A DNA stretch of 64,000 nucleotides, from positions 248,001 through 312,000 of the forward strand of contig NZ_JBPODT010000002.1 in the NCBI RefSeq assembly GCF_051390635.1. The letters are read 5' to 3'. The notes under the pieces were generated by a model, which was given only the letters and a program-made list of their open reading frames with translations, did no database searches and had not been told where the DNA came from. The translations under genes were made by a program, and so were the position numbers. Of this stretch, positions 24,928-33,152 are shown in pieces. Each line of letters begins with the position of its first letter. Positions within the stretch are counted from its first letter, which is position 1. Source of the stretch: Microbaculum sp051390635. Lineage in GTDB: Bacteria > Pseudomonadota > Alphaproteobacteria > Rhizobiales > Tepidamorphaceae.

Positions 24928-26163
24928 ATGAGCGCCGCAGGATTCGAGGAGTTCGCCGAGGCCGTCGCCGCGCGCAGCGCCGGCGGCGCCGTTGAGGCCG
25001 CGCCCCGCTACGACCGGGTGACGGTGCTCGGCGGTGGCCCCGACGCGCGCCTGCTGGCGGCGCTGTGCCTTGCCGAAGGGGCCGCCGTCACGCTGTTCTC
25101 CGCCTACGGGGAAGAGCTGTCGGCGCTGCGCTCGGGGGCGGGCGTCGCGTTGCGCGGCGCCGGTCCGGTCGGCACCTACCAGATCGACCAGGACAGCGTT
25201 CCCTCGATCAGGACGACGGCGGAGCTCGACCGCGCGGTCGCCGGCGCCGAGCTGATCTTCCTCACCGGACCGATCCACAAGCAGCGTACCTACGCCATGG
25301 TGCTCGCCGACCATGTCCGCGACGGGCAGGTGCTGGTGTTGGCGCCGGGGCGTTCGATGGGCGCGCTGGAGGCGGCCTGGCTGCTCCGGGTCGGCGGCGC
25401 CAAGGCCGACATCACGCTGGTCGAGACGCAGGGGCTTCCCTACTGGTTCGCGGTATCCGGCGCGACGCTCGACCTGTCGCCGGCGGCAACCGTCAGCGCC
25501 GCGACCCTGCCGAGCGGCCGCCCCGCGGTGCTTGCCGGCCTGGCGCGCTACCTGCCGAACCTGAACCCGGTGCTCAGCACCGTCCATTCCGGTTTCGCCG
25601 ACGGCTCCGGCCTCGTCGAGGTGCCGGCGTTGCTGCTCGGCGGGCCGGCCGTCGGCAATGGCGGGCCCGAGGTGCCGATGGGCGGCGTGCCGCTGCCGGA
25701 GAACCGGACCTTCCGCGCGCTGATCGGCGCCGAGCATGCGGCGGTCATCGCTCGGCTCGCCGACGAACGCGCCGCCGTGGGCCGTGCCTTCGGCGTGCGC
25801 GACCTGCCGTCGGCCACCGGCTGGATGGACATTCATGCCGGCGCGCTGAAGGGACCGGGCAGCCGTCCGGAGCCCTCCGGCGCCACCGCGACCGCCATCC
25901 TGCGCGACGCCACGATCGGCTCGCTGGCGCCGCTCGTCTCCGCCGCGCGGCTCGCCGACGTCGCCGTGCCCGCGACCGAAGGCATGATCACGCTCGCCTC
26001 GACCATCCTCGGCGCCGACGTCGCGACCGCCGGCCGCAAGCTGGAGACGGTCGGCATCGACGCGACCGACATCGAGGACGCGCGCCGCATCATGGACGTC
26101 ATCGCCCGGGGGGCGACGGCCACCGGGGATCCGCAACGACCGGGGAGCGGCACCGATGGATGA
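24928..26163 (+). CDS. Octopine/nopaline dehydrogenase family protein, possible shell-targeted enzyme
   Basis: This 411-aa protein has a Rossmann segment VTVLGGGPDARLLAALCLAEGAAVTLFS (about residues 31-58), the mid-region LIFLTGPIHKQRTYAMVLADHVRDGQVLVLAPGRSMGALEA, and VETQGLPYWFAVSGA, as in opine dehydrogenases. Those enzymes interconvert an amino acid plus a 2-oxo acid with an N-(carboxyalkyl) amino acid using NAD(P)H. The first 17 residues, SAAGFEEFAEAVAARS, form an amphipathic helix like known encapsulation peptides, absent from ordinary opine dehydrogenases. The next gene overlaps it by 8 bases. Family assignment is reasonable; lumen location and substrate are inference. Confidence 0.68.
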   Translation: MSAAGFEEFAEAVAARSAGGAVEAAPRYDRVTVLGGGPDARLLAALCLAEGAAVTLFSAYGEELSALRSGAGVALRGAGPVGTYQIDQDSVPSIRTTAELDRAVAGAELIFLTGPIHKQRTYAMVLADHVRDGQVLVLAPGRSMGALEAAWLLRVGGAKADITLVETQGLPYWFAVSGATLDLSPAATVSAATLPSGRPAVLAGLARYLPNLNPVLSTVHSGFADGSGLVEVPALLLGGPAVGNGGPEVPMGGVPLPENRTFRALIGAEHAAVIARLADERAAVGRAFGVRDLPSATGWMDIHAGALKGPGSRPEPSGATATAILRDATIGSLAPLVSAARLADVAVPATEGMITLASTILGADVATAGRKLETVGIDATDIEDARRIMDVIARGATATGDPQRPGSGTDG

Positions 26164-27535
26164 CGATCTCAAGTCGATCGCCGCGGCCCGGCGCGCCGCC
26201 GATACCGCCTTCGAGGCCTATCGCAGGTTCCTCGGCACCGATCCGAAGGCGATCGACGCCCTGGTCGACGCCATGGCGCGCGCCATCGAGCCGGAAGCCA
26301 AGCGCCTCGGCGAACTCGCGGTGGAGGAGACGGGCTACGGCAACGTGCCGGACAAGCGGGTCAAGAACCTGTTCAACGCCCTGGCCGTCGCCGACTATCT
26401 GCGCGACGTGACGACCCTCGGCGTGCTGTGGCGCGACGACGCCACCAAGGTCGCCGCGATCGGCGAGCCGATGGGTGTGGTCGCGGCCCTGATCCCGGTC
26501 ACCAACCCGACCTCGACGATCATCTACAAGGTGCTGTCGGCGGTGAAGGCGGGCAACGCGATCGTCTGCGCGCCGCATCCGCGCGGGGTACGATGCGGCC
26601 TGGAAACGACCCGCATCATGGCCGAGGCGGCCGAGCAGATGGGCGCGCCGAAGGGCCTGATCCAATGCCTGGATCATGTCACGATCCAGGGCACCGGCGA
26701 GCTGATGCGCCACCGCCGCACCTCCGTCGTCATGGCCACGGGCGGCCCGGCGATGGTCCGCGCCGCCTATTCCTCGGGCAAGCCGACGCTCGCCGTGGGC
26801 GCCGGCAACGTGCCCTGCTACGTCCATGCCTCCAAGGCCGGCCAGCTCGGCGAGGTCGCCGAGCAGATCGTCATGTCGAAGAGCTTCGACTACGGCACAG
26901 CCTGCGTCTCCGAGCAGGCGGTGGTCGCCGACCGCCAGATCGCCCGCGAGCTGCGCCACGAGATGAAGCTGCGCGGGGCCTATTTCTGTACCCCGGCGGA
27001 GGCCGACAGGCTCGCCCGGGTGATCTTCACCGAGCACAACGCGATCGCGCCGGACAGCGTCGGCCAGTCGCCGGAGGCGCTGGCCAGGCGCGCCGACTTC
27101 TCGATCCCGCCGCGCACGCGCTGCCTCGTTTCCGAGGAGACCGAGGTCGGCTGGCAGCGGCCGCTGTCGGCGGAAAAACTCAATCCGGTGCTGGCCTTCT
27201 ACGAGGCGCGCAACTCGGACGCCGGCATCGAGATCGCCCATGCGATCGCCATGTTCGGCGGCTGGGGCCATAGCGCCGTCATCCACTGCGACGATCCCGC
27301 GATCGTCGCCCGCTACGCCACCGTGCCGACCGGCCGCGTCCTGGTGAACACGCCGGCGATCACCGGTGGCATGGGCTATTCGACGGACCTGGAGCCGAGC
27401 TTCATGCTCGGCACAGGCACGTGGTCGGGCTCGATCACGTCCGACAACGTGACCGCGCTTCACCTCATCAACATCAAGCGCGTCGCATACGAAAACCGGC
27501 CGTGGCGCGACATCTACGAGGAATACGGGGAGTAG
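26156..27535 (+). CDS. Microcompartment-type CoA-acylating aldehyde dehydrogenase (PduP/EutE-like)
   Basis: This 459-aa enzyme should convert an aldehyde plus CoA and NAD to acyl-CoA and NADH, the signature reaction of metabolosomes. The catalytic Cys is C250 in SFDYGTACVSEQAVV. Nucleotide-region motifs PVTNPTSTIIYKVLSAVKAGNAIV and AVGAGNVPCYV, and the C-terminal TGTWSGSITSDNVTALHLINIKRVAY, are typical of acylating ALDHs; some relatives act on sulfoacetaldehyde. It has no obvious N-terminal encapsulation helix. The chain overlaps the upstream gene by 8 bases and is followed after 10 bases by the BMC-T gene. It defines the locus as a likely aldehyde-processing microcompartment. Confidence 0.9.
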   Translation: MDDDLKSIAAARRAADTAFEAYRRFLGTDPKAIDALVDAMARAIEPEAKRLGELAVEETGYGNVPDKRVKNLFNALAVADYLRDVTTLGVLWRDDATKVAAIGEPMGVVAALIPVTNPTSTIIYKVLSAVKAGNAIVCAPHPRGVRCGLETTRIMAEAAEQMGAPKGLIQCLDHVTIQGTGELMRHRRTSVVMATGGPAMVRAAYSSGKPTLAVGAGNVPCYVHASKAGQLGEVAEQIVMSKSFDYGTACVSEQAVVADRQIARELRHEMKLRGAYFCTPAEADRLARVIFTEHNAIAPDSVGQSPEALARRADFSIPPRTRCLVSEETEVGWQRPLSAEKLNPVLAFYEARNSDAGIEIAHAIAMFGGWGHSAVIHCDDPAIVARYATVPTGRVLVNTPAITGGMGYSTDLEPSFMLGTGTWSGSITSDNVTALHLINIKRVAYENRPWRDIYEEYGE

Positions 27536-27545
27536 GGTCCAGGGC

Positions 27546-28175
27546 ATGACCAGGAGCGACATCACCATCCGCGCGCTGGTGCAGATCGACAACCTGCAAC
27601 CGAAATTCGCCGCCTATAACGGCGCGACGGTGCAGGGCTCGATCCCGCTATCGGGCGACACCATCCTGATCGGCGAGCTGGCGCCCGGCAATGGCGTGTT
27701 CTCCCTGATCGACCGGGCGCTGAAGGCGAGTTCGGTGGAGGCGACCAGCCAGATCGTCGAGCGCGAGTTCGGCTTCTTCATCCTGCGCTCGCCCTCCAAC
27801 GCCGAGGTGACGGCGGCCCGCGAGGCGATCCTCGCCGAACTCGGCGCCTCGATGCGCGACCGGGTGAAGCCCACCGTCGCCTCGACCCAGATCATCACCT
27901 CGGTCGAGCCCTATCAGGCGCAGCTCCTCAACAAGTGGCGCAAGGGGACGCTGGTCGTTCCCGGCCAGACGCTGGGCATCATCGAGTGCGCGCCGGCCGC
28001 CTACATCTCGATCGCCGCCAACGAGGCGGAGAAGTCCGCCGAGATCGACATCGTCGAGGTGCGCGCCGTCGGCCGCTTCGGCCGCCTGTTCGTGTCGGGA
28101 TCGGAGAATTCGGTGGAGGCCGCGGTGGACGCCGCCGTCGCCGCCATCAAAGCCGTCGAGGGGACACCGGAATAA
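27546..28175 (+). CDS. Microcompartment tandem-domain shell protein (BMC-T)
   Basis: This 209-aa protein holds two BMC domains. The first spans about residues 5-100 (FAAYNGATVQGSIPLSGDTILIGELAPGNGVFSLIDRALKASSV). The second spans about 115-205 and is clearer: GQTLGIIECAPAAYISIAANEAEKSAEIDIVEVRAVGRFGRLFVSGSENSVEAAVDAAVAAIK. Tandem proteins form trimers that look like hexamers and often carry a larger, sometimes gated pore. It lies between the aldehyde dehydrogenase and the malate-dehydrogenase-like gene, whose start overlaps its stop (TAATG). With BMC-H and BMC-P it completes a minimal three-component shell. Confidence 0.87.
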   Translation: MTRSDITIRALVQIDNLQPKFAAYNGATVQGSIPLSGDTILIGELAPGNGVFSLIDRALKASSVEATSQIVEREFGFFILRSPSNAEVTAAREAILAELGASMRDRVKPTVASTQIITSVEPYQAQLLNKWRKGTLVVPGQTLGIIECAPAAYISIAANEAEKSAEIDIVEVRAVGRFGRLFVSGSENSVEAAVDAAVAAIKAVEGTPE

Positions 28176-29362
28176 TGGCCGCCGGCCGCCGTGTCATCGG
28201 GGCTGAACATGTCGAGGAGGCGCGGGCGCGCGGCCGCATCGTGGTCGAGATCCTACCCGGCGACATCGTCACGGCGCTGGCCAGCGAAACGGCGCAACGG
28301 CTCGGCATCAGGCTGGTGGACGGCCCGATCGAGCGCCCCGCCGTCGCGCGAACGGACGGCGGCACGTCGCTGCGCCGCGTCCTCTACCGCCGTTCGCCGA
28401 AATGGGTCGCGCCGAAGCCGGCGACGCCGCGCAACGCCCGCCGCCTGACCAAGCTCGCCCTGATCGGCGCCGGCGGCGTCGGCGGCACTATCGGCCATCT
28501 GGCGGCGAACGCCGATCTGGTCGACGAGATCGCTCTGATCGACATCGCGCCGGGGCTGGCCGAGGCGGTCGCGCTCGATCTCAACCATGCCAGCGGCATC
28601 AGCCGCACCCGCGCCCGCGCCGTCGGCGGCACCGATGCGGCGCTCGTGTCCGGCGCCGACGTGGTGGTCGTCACCGCCGGGCGGCCGCGCACGCCCGGCA
28701 TGTCGCGGGCCGACCTGATCGACGTCAACCGCCGGGTCGTCCAGGCCGCGGCGGAAGCGATCCGCACGCAGGCGCCCGGGGCGATCGTCATCGTCGTCAC
28801 CAACCCGCTCGACGAGATGACCGTGGAGATGCTGCGCGCCACCGGCTTCCCGCGCGAGCGGGTGCTCGGCATGGCCGGCACGCTTGATTCCAGCCGCTTC
28901 CGCAACGCGCTGGCGGCGGCGGCGGGCGTCGGCCCGGCCGATGTCGAGGCGATGACGCTGGGATCGCATGGCGACGAGATGGCGCCGATCGTCTCGCTCG
29001 CGCGCATCAGGGGGCGGCCGCTCGAAATGTTCCTGTCGCCCGCGCGGATCGACGCCTGCGTCCAGGACGCGGTAACCGGCGGCGGACAGGTCGTGGCCCT
29101 GCGCAAGAGCGGGTCGGCGACGCTTGCCCCGGCCCATGCCGCCATCGAGCTGATCGACCACATTCGCGGCGCGCGCACCGGGCCGGTCCCGGTCTCGGTC
29201 ATGCTCGACGGCGAATACGGCATCGCCGGCGTGGTGCTGGGTGTTCCCTGCCACCTGGGCCGGGGCGGGCTGGTCGCCGTCGAGGAACTGAACCTGACGG
29301 ACGCCGAGCGTACGGCGCTGCGCGCCGCCGCCGAGGCGATCCGCGGCCGGCTCGGGCTGTAG
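28175..29362 (+). CDS. Malate/lactate dehydrogenase with a BMC-associated N-terminal domain
   Basis: This 395-aa protein has two parts. Residues about 90-395 are a complete LDH-type dehydrogenase: LALIGAGGVGGTIGHLA, then TAGRPRTPGMSR with the two arginines typical of malate enzymes, then TNPLDEMT, and LGSHGDEMAP with the catalytic His. Residues 1-85 are extra and read GRIVVEILPGDIVTALASETAQRLGIRLVDGP, similar in style to the short N-terminal region of EutQ/EutT-like microcompartment proteins. I infer that this region anchors the enzyme to the shell or lumen, where it could reoxidise NADH made by the aldehyde dehydrogenase. Malate rather than lactate specificity is suggested by the arginine. 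Confidence 0.8.
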   Translation: MAAGRRVIGAEHVEEARARGRIVVEILPGDIVTALASETAQRLGIRLVDGPIERPAVARTDGGTSLRRVLYRRSPKWVAPKPATPRNARRLTKLALIGAGGVGGTIGHLAANADLVDEIALIDIAPGLAEAVALDLNHASGISRTRARAVGGTDAALVSGADVVVVTAGRPRTPGMSRADLIDVNRRVVQAAAEAIRTQAPGAIVIVVTNPLDEMTVEMLRATGFPRERVLGMAGTLDSSRFRNALAAAAGVGPADVEAMTLGSHGDEMAPIVSLARIRGRPLEMFLSPARIDACVQDAVTGGGQVVALRKSGSATLAPAHAAIELIDHIRGARTGPVPVSVMLDGEYGIAGVVLGVPCHLGRGGLVAVEELNLTDAERTALRAAAEAIRGRLGL

Positions 29363-29367
29363 CCGCC

Positions 29368-29784
29368 ATGGTCGTGCGGACCTTCAAATCCGGCGGCCGT
29401 TTCGAGGAGGTCGGGTCGTATTGCCGGGCCAAGCGGGTCGGCCCGTTCGTCTTCGTTGCCGGCACGACGGCGATCGAGCCGACCGGCCGGCTGCATGCGC
29501 CGGGCGATACCTATCGCCAGGCCATGTACATCTTCGGCCGCATCGAGGCCGCGCTGGCCGAGGTCGGCGCCGAGATGCGCCACGTGGTGCGCACCCGTGC
29601 GTTCCTGACCGACATGGCCCGGGGCGGCGGCGATTTCGTCCGCGCCCACGGCGAGGTGTTTAAGGGCATAGACCCGGTGACGAGCGGCGTCGAGGCCGGT
29701 CTGACCCAGCCCGGCATGATGATCGAGATCGAGGCCGACGCCCTGATCCACGACCCCGACGGGACGGTGGTTTTCGGCGGCTGA
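29368..29784 (+). CDS. RidA/YjgF family protein
   Basis: This 138-aa protein is a RidA-like enamine/imine deaminase: FEEVGSYCRAKRVGPFVFVAGTTAIEPTGRLHAPGDTYRQAMYIFGRIEAALAEVGAEMRHVVRTRAFLTDM. RidA proteins hydrolyse reactive enamines and imines made by amino-acid-oxidising enzymes, which suits a locus with two amine-oxidation candidates. The conserved catalytic Arg region near ..RTRAFLTDM is present, but the C-terminal substrate motif is not the canonical one, so it may belong to a Rid subgroup. It starts 5 bases after the dehydrogenase and ends the shell operon; operator copy 3 follows. Confidence 0.87.
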   Translation: MVVRTFKSGGRFEEVGSYCRAKRVGPFVFVAGTTAIEPTGRLHAPGDTYRQAMYIFGRIEAALAEVGAEMRHVVRTRAFLTDMARGGGDFVRAHGEVFKGIDPVTSGVEAGLTQPGMMIEIEADALIHDPDGTVVFGG

Positions 29785-29842
29785 TCGGCCGTTCCGGCGG
29801 GGCGCTTTTTAGCCGCCGAGCAATTGACGGGTCATTCAGACC

Positions 29843-29862
29843 GTGTACTGTATTCAGAATAC
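29843..29862. promoter_or_regulatory. Operator copy 3 at the Liv-type transporter promoter
   Basis: GTGTACTGTATTCAGAATAC, read on the minus strand, matches operator copy 1 at 17 of 20 positions. A promoter TTGACG (29824-29829), 16 bases, TACTGT (29846-29851) overlaps it, 60 bases upstream of the receptor start. This links the importer to the regulator of the shell genes. Confidence 0.7.
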
Positions 29863-29912
29863 AATAAGATCACGAACAGGTCATATCCGGTCACGGAAGG
29901 GGAACAAAGACA

Positions 29913-31220
29913 ATGGGATGGACGTTACGGACAGTCGCCGCCGCGCTGGTGGTTTCGGCATCGGCGTTCGCGGCCACCACCGCACCTGCGCAGGAGCCGG
30001 TGAAGGTGGGATTCATTGGATCGCTGGCCTCCGACACCGGCAGAAGCACCCTTCGCGGCGCACAGATCGCGATCGACGAGCTCAATGAGAAAGGCGGCGT
30101 TCTCGGCGGCCGCCAGATCGTCCTGGTCGAGGCCGACACCGGCGGCGACGTGACGGAGGGCATCAAGGCCTACGAGTATCTCGCCGAGACCGAGAAGGTC
30201 GATTTCATCGTGTCCGGCTCCATCGACGACGTGTCGCTCGGCTGGCTGCCGCGCATGGTCGAATACAAGATCCCGACGCTGGACACCTGGACGTCGAACA
30301 TCGGTATCATCGACAAGCTCGTCGAGGACTACGAGACCTACAAGATGTACTTCATGAACATCGCCTCCGACGAGGCGCTGGCCACGCTGTACGTCGATTT
30401 CGGCAAGGATGTGCTGAAGGACAAGATGGGCTGGGAGAAGGTGGTGATCCTGCAGGAGGACACCGCGTTCGGCAACGCCATCAACGGCCTCGTCACCCAG
30501 CTGCTCGCGCCGGAAGCCGGCATCGAGGTCGTCGACACGATCGTCTACGACACCGCCACGGTCGACTTCTCGCCGATATTCTCCAAGGCCGTCGATAGCG
30601 GCGCCGACTTCATCTACCTGATCTCCTCAGTGAACGGACAGGTCGTCTCCTCGCAATACGTGAAGTTCCAGGTTCCGCTGGCCATGACCGGCGTCGCGGT
30701 GGCGACGCTGGGCCACGAGTACTGGGAGGACACCGGCGGCGCCGGCGGCGGCATCTCCTCGCTGAGCCCGATCCCCTCGGTGGGCTTCCAGCTCGACGAC
30801 ATGGACCAGGCCTTCGCCGACAAGTACGTCGCCCGCTACGGCAACGACCGGCCGAAGTTCCCCCACTTCAACGGCTTCAACGCCTACTGGGGCGTGCTGC
30901 AGGCCTTCGACGCCGCCGAGACGGCCGGCGGCTTCCAGCCGCTCGACAACTGGGTCGACGCCATGCTGAACGAGGACTGGGTGTTCGAGAAGGACGGAGA
31001 GCTGTGGATGCGCTACGCCTTCTGGAAGCCGGGCGAGGTCGAGCCCCGCACCGGCCGCACCTATCCGCACAACCTGAAATTCGACATCACGCCGCCCTAT
31101 GACGACGGCGCGCCGTCGATGGTCGTCATCCAGTGGTACGAGGACGGGACGCCGCATGTCGTCTACCCGCCCAAATACGCCAACGGCGACTTCAAGCTGC
31201 CGTCCTGGATCAAGCAGTAG
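29913..31220 (+). CDS. ABC transporter substrate-binding protein, branched-chain amino acid/amide type (LivK-like)
   Basis: This 435-aa periplasmic receptor has a Sec signal peptide ending near TAPAQEP. The mature chain is a Peripla_BP_6 fold: VKVGFIGSLASDTGRSTLRGAQIAIDELNEKGGVLGGRQIVLVEADTGGD, VDFIVSGSIDDVSLGWLPRMVEYKIPTLDTW, and VVILQEDTAFGNAINGL. Such receptors bind amino acids, amides, urea or small carboxylates. Operator copy 3 upstream suggests that it captures the substrate of the microcompartment pathway. It is followed by a strong hairpin and then the four LivHMGF genes. Confidence 0.88.
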   Translation: MGWTLRTVAAALVVSASAFAATTAPAQEPVKVGFIGSLASDTGRSTLRGAQIAIDELNEKGGVLGGRQIVLVEADTGGDVTEGIKAYEYLAETEKVDFIVSGSIDDVSLGWLPRMVEYKIPTLDTWTSNIGIIDKLVEDYETYKMYFMNIASDEALATLYVDFGKDVLKDKMGWEKVVILQEDTAFGNAINGLVTQLLAPEAGIEVVDTIVYDTATVDFSPIFSKAVDSGADFIYLISSVNGQVVSSQYVKFQVPLAMTGVAVATLGHEYWEDTGGAGGGISSLSPIPSVGFQLDDMDQAFADKYVARYGNDRPKFPHFNGFNAYWGVLQAFDAAETAGGFQPLDNWVDAMLNEDWVFEKDGELWMRYAFWKPGEVEPRTGRTYPHNLKFDITPPYDDGAPSMVVIQWYEDGTPHVVYPPKYANGDFKLPSWIKQ

Positions 31221-31232
31221 TCTCCGGGCTCT

Positions 31233-31262
31233 CCGCGCCGGGCGCGCTTGAGCCCGGCGCGG
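31233..31262 (+). promoter_or_regulatory. Intercistronic hairpin after the solute-receptor gene
   Basis: A perfect 11-bp stem, CCGCGCCGGGC paired with GCCCGGCGCGG, with an 8-base loop starts 13 bases after the receptor stop and 58 bases before livH. There is no T-tract. It is in the same position as the hairpin at 2174. Confidence 0.75.
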
Positions 31263-31320
31263 GGGCCGCCGAGACGGAACCGACATCGACAATCGAAGAT
31301 CGGCCGGGGCCAGCCTTCCG

Positions 31321-32172
31321 ATGATCCAGGTCATTATCCAGGGGCTGTTGTTGAGCGGGCTCTATTCGCTGATCGCGATCGGCTTCACGCTGATCTTCAG
31401 CGTCGGCCGGGTCCTCAACCTCGCCTACGGCGCCTACCTGATGCTCGGCGCCTATGTCTATTTCTACATGGCGCAGACGCTCGGCCTGCCGATGGCCGTC
31501 GGCATGGCGGCGGCGATCGCCGTCGGCGCGCTCGCCGGCAGCCTGAAATACGGCTTCATCGTCAAGCCGCTGAAGGGCGATCACGTGGCGGTGGAGATCT
31601 CCACCCTGATCCTCGCCGTCGTCGTGCAGGCCGGCATCGTTCTGGTCTTCAACGACAGCTCCAAGGTGCTGCAGCCGATCGTGCCCGGCGTCGTCTGGAT
31701 CGGCGGTGCGGCGGTCACCTACAACGTCGTCGCCGCGACGCTGGCGAGCTGGGTCATCCTCGGCGCGCTCTACCTGTTCGTGCGCAGGACCCACACCGGG
31801 CGGGCGATGCAGGCGGTCTCGATGGACATCAAGGGCGCCGCCATCTCCGGCATCGATCCCGACCGGGTCAACCTCATCACCTGGGTCATCTCCGGCATCC
31901 TGGGTGCGATCGCCGGCGTCTTCTTCGCCAGCTACACCCAGCTTAATCCGTCGATGTGGGTCTCGCCGCTGATCATCGCGGTGGCGGTCGTCATCGTCGG
32001 CGGCATCGGCTCGATCATCGGCACCCTGGTCGTCGCCCACATCATCGGCTTCATGGAGGTGATCTCGACCACCTTCATCGCCGCCGAGCTGCGCGGCGTC
32101 TTCACCATGCTGCTCATCATCGTGGTCCTGGTCATGATGCCCAGGGGCCTGTTCGGCCGGGCGGAGCTGTAG
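31321..32172 (+). CDS. livH: Branched-chain amino acid-type ABC permease LivH
   Basis: This 283-aa integral membrane protein has about eight hydrophobic segments and the LivH pattern GLLLSGLYSLIAIGFTLIFSVGRVLNLAYGAYLMLGAYV at the N-terminus. The coupling region is GRAMQAVSMDIKGAAISGIDPDRVNLITWVISG, with a C-terminal VIVGGIGSIIGTLVVAHIIG. It pairs with LivM to form the channel. It starts 100 bases after the receptor stop, beyond the hairpin, and its stop is 2 bases before livM. Specificity comes from the receptor encoded upstream. Confidence 0.92.
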   Translation: MIQVIIQGLLLSGLYSLIAIGFTLIFSVGRVLNLAYGAYLMLGAYVYFYMAQTLGLPMAVGMAAAIAVGALAGSLKYGFIVKPLKGDHVAVEISTLILAVVVQAGIVLVFNDSSKVLQPIVPGVVWIGGAAVTYNVVAATLASWVILGALYLFVRRTHTGRAMQAVSMDIKGAAISGIDPDRVNLITWVISGILGAIAGVFFASYTQLNPSMWVSPLIIAVAVVIVGGIGSIIGTLVVAHIIGFMEVISTTFIAAELRGVFTMLLIIVVLVMMPRGLFGRAEL

Positions 32173-32174
32173 CG

Positions 32175-33152
32175 ATGGCGGCCGGCATCACCTGGCGCCA
32201 CGTCGTGCTCTGGGCCCTGTTCGTCGTCGGCATGTGCCTGCTTCCCTATCTCGTCCCGTCGGGCACGCTGCGCACGATCATTTTCGCCAACTACCTGGCG
32301 ATCTTCGCCATGAGCTGGGACTTCCTGTCCGGCCGCACCGGCTACATCAGCTTCGGCCATCCGTTTCTGATCGGCATCGGCGCCTACACCACGGCGATCC
32401 TGTCGTACCGGTTCCATGTGCCGGTCTCGATCTCCATCCCCGCCGCCGTCGTCGTGACCATGCTGGCCGGCACGCTGTTCTTCCTGCCGGCGCTGAGGAT
32501 CCGCGGTTCCTACTTCGCGCTGGTGACGCTCGCCTTCATGGAGCTGATGTACCAGCTCGTGCAGGTGATCCGTCCCGACCTGACCGGCGGCACGCGCGGC
32601 ATATCCGGCGTCAAGACGCTGCTGAGCGGGGCGACCAACAACTTCTACCTCTCGTTCGGGCTGATGACGGTCATCGCCATCTTCCTGTGGAGCCTGAACC
32701 GCACCCGCGTCGGCACGGCGCTGAGCGCAATCGGCATGAACGAGGAATCGGTGCGCGGCAGCGGCCTCAACACCACGAAGCTCAAGCTGTTCGCCTTCAT
32801 GGTCAGCGCCTTCGTCGCCGGCGTCGGCGGTGCCTTCTACGTCCACTATCTCGGCTCGATCGCCCCGCGCGCCCTGTTCGACATCAATTTCCTGTTCACG
32901 ATCATCGTCGCGTCGCTGATCGGCGGCGCCTCGACCATCATCGGCCCGATGGCGGGCGCCTTCTTCCTCACGTTCCTGCTGGAATACCTGCGGCCCTATC
33001 TGCCCGGCACCGAACGCTATTTCATCTACGGCACCGTCGCGCTGGCGCTCTTCATGTACCAGCCCAAGGGCCTGTACCAGATCATCGTCGATGCCGCCGA
33101 ACGGGTCCGCGGCAAGCCGAAACCGGAGGCCGTCCGTGACCCCGCTGCTTGA
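32175..33152 (+). CDS. livM: Branched-chain amino acid-type ABC permease LivM
   Basis: This 325-aa membrane protein contains the LivM motif MSWDFLSGRTGYISFGHPFLIGIGAYTTAIL, then LRIRGSYFALVTLAFMELMYQLV, LSAIGMNEESVRGSGLNTTKLKLFAFMVSAFVAGVGGAFYVHYLGSI and GASTIIGPMAGAFFLTFLLEYLR. It is the second channel subunit. ATG 32175 follows the livH stop by two bases; the upstream in-frame extension overlaps livH and is not protein-like. The last 17 bases overlap the livG start. Confidence 0.92.
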   Translation: MAAGITWRHVVLWALFVVGMCLLPYLVPSGTLRTIIFANYLAIFAMSWDFLSGRTGYISFGHPFLIGIGAYTTAILSYRFHVPVSISIPAAVVVTMLAGTLFFLPALRIRGSYFALVTLAFMELMYQLVQVIRPDLTGGTRGISGVKTLLSGATNNFYLSFGLMTVIAIFLWSLNRTRVGTALSAIGMNEESVRGSGLNTTKLKLFAFMVSAFVAGVGGAFYVHYLGSIAPRALFDINFLFTIIVASLIGGASTIIGPMAGAFFLTFLLEYLRPYLPGTERYFIYGTVALALFMYQPKGLYQIIVDAAERVRGKPKPEAVRDPAA

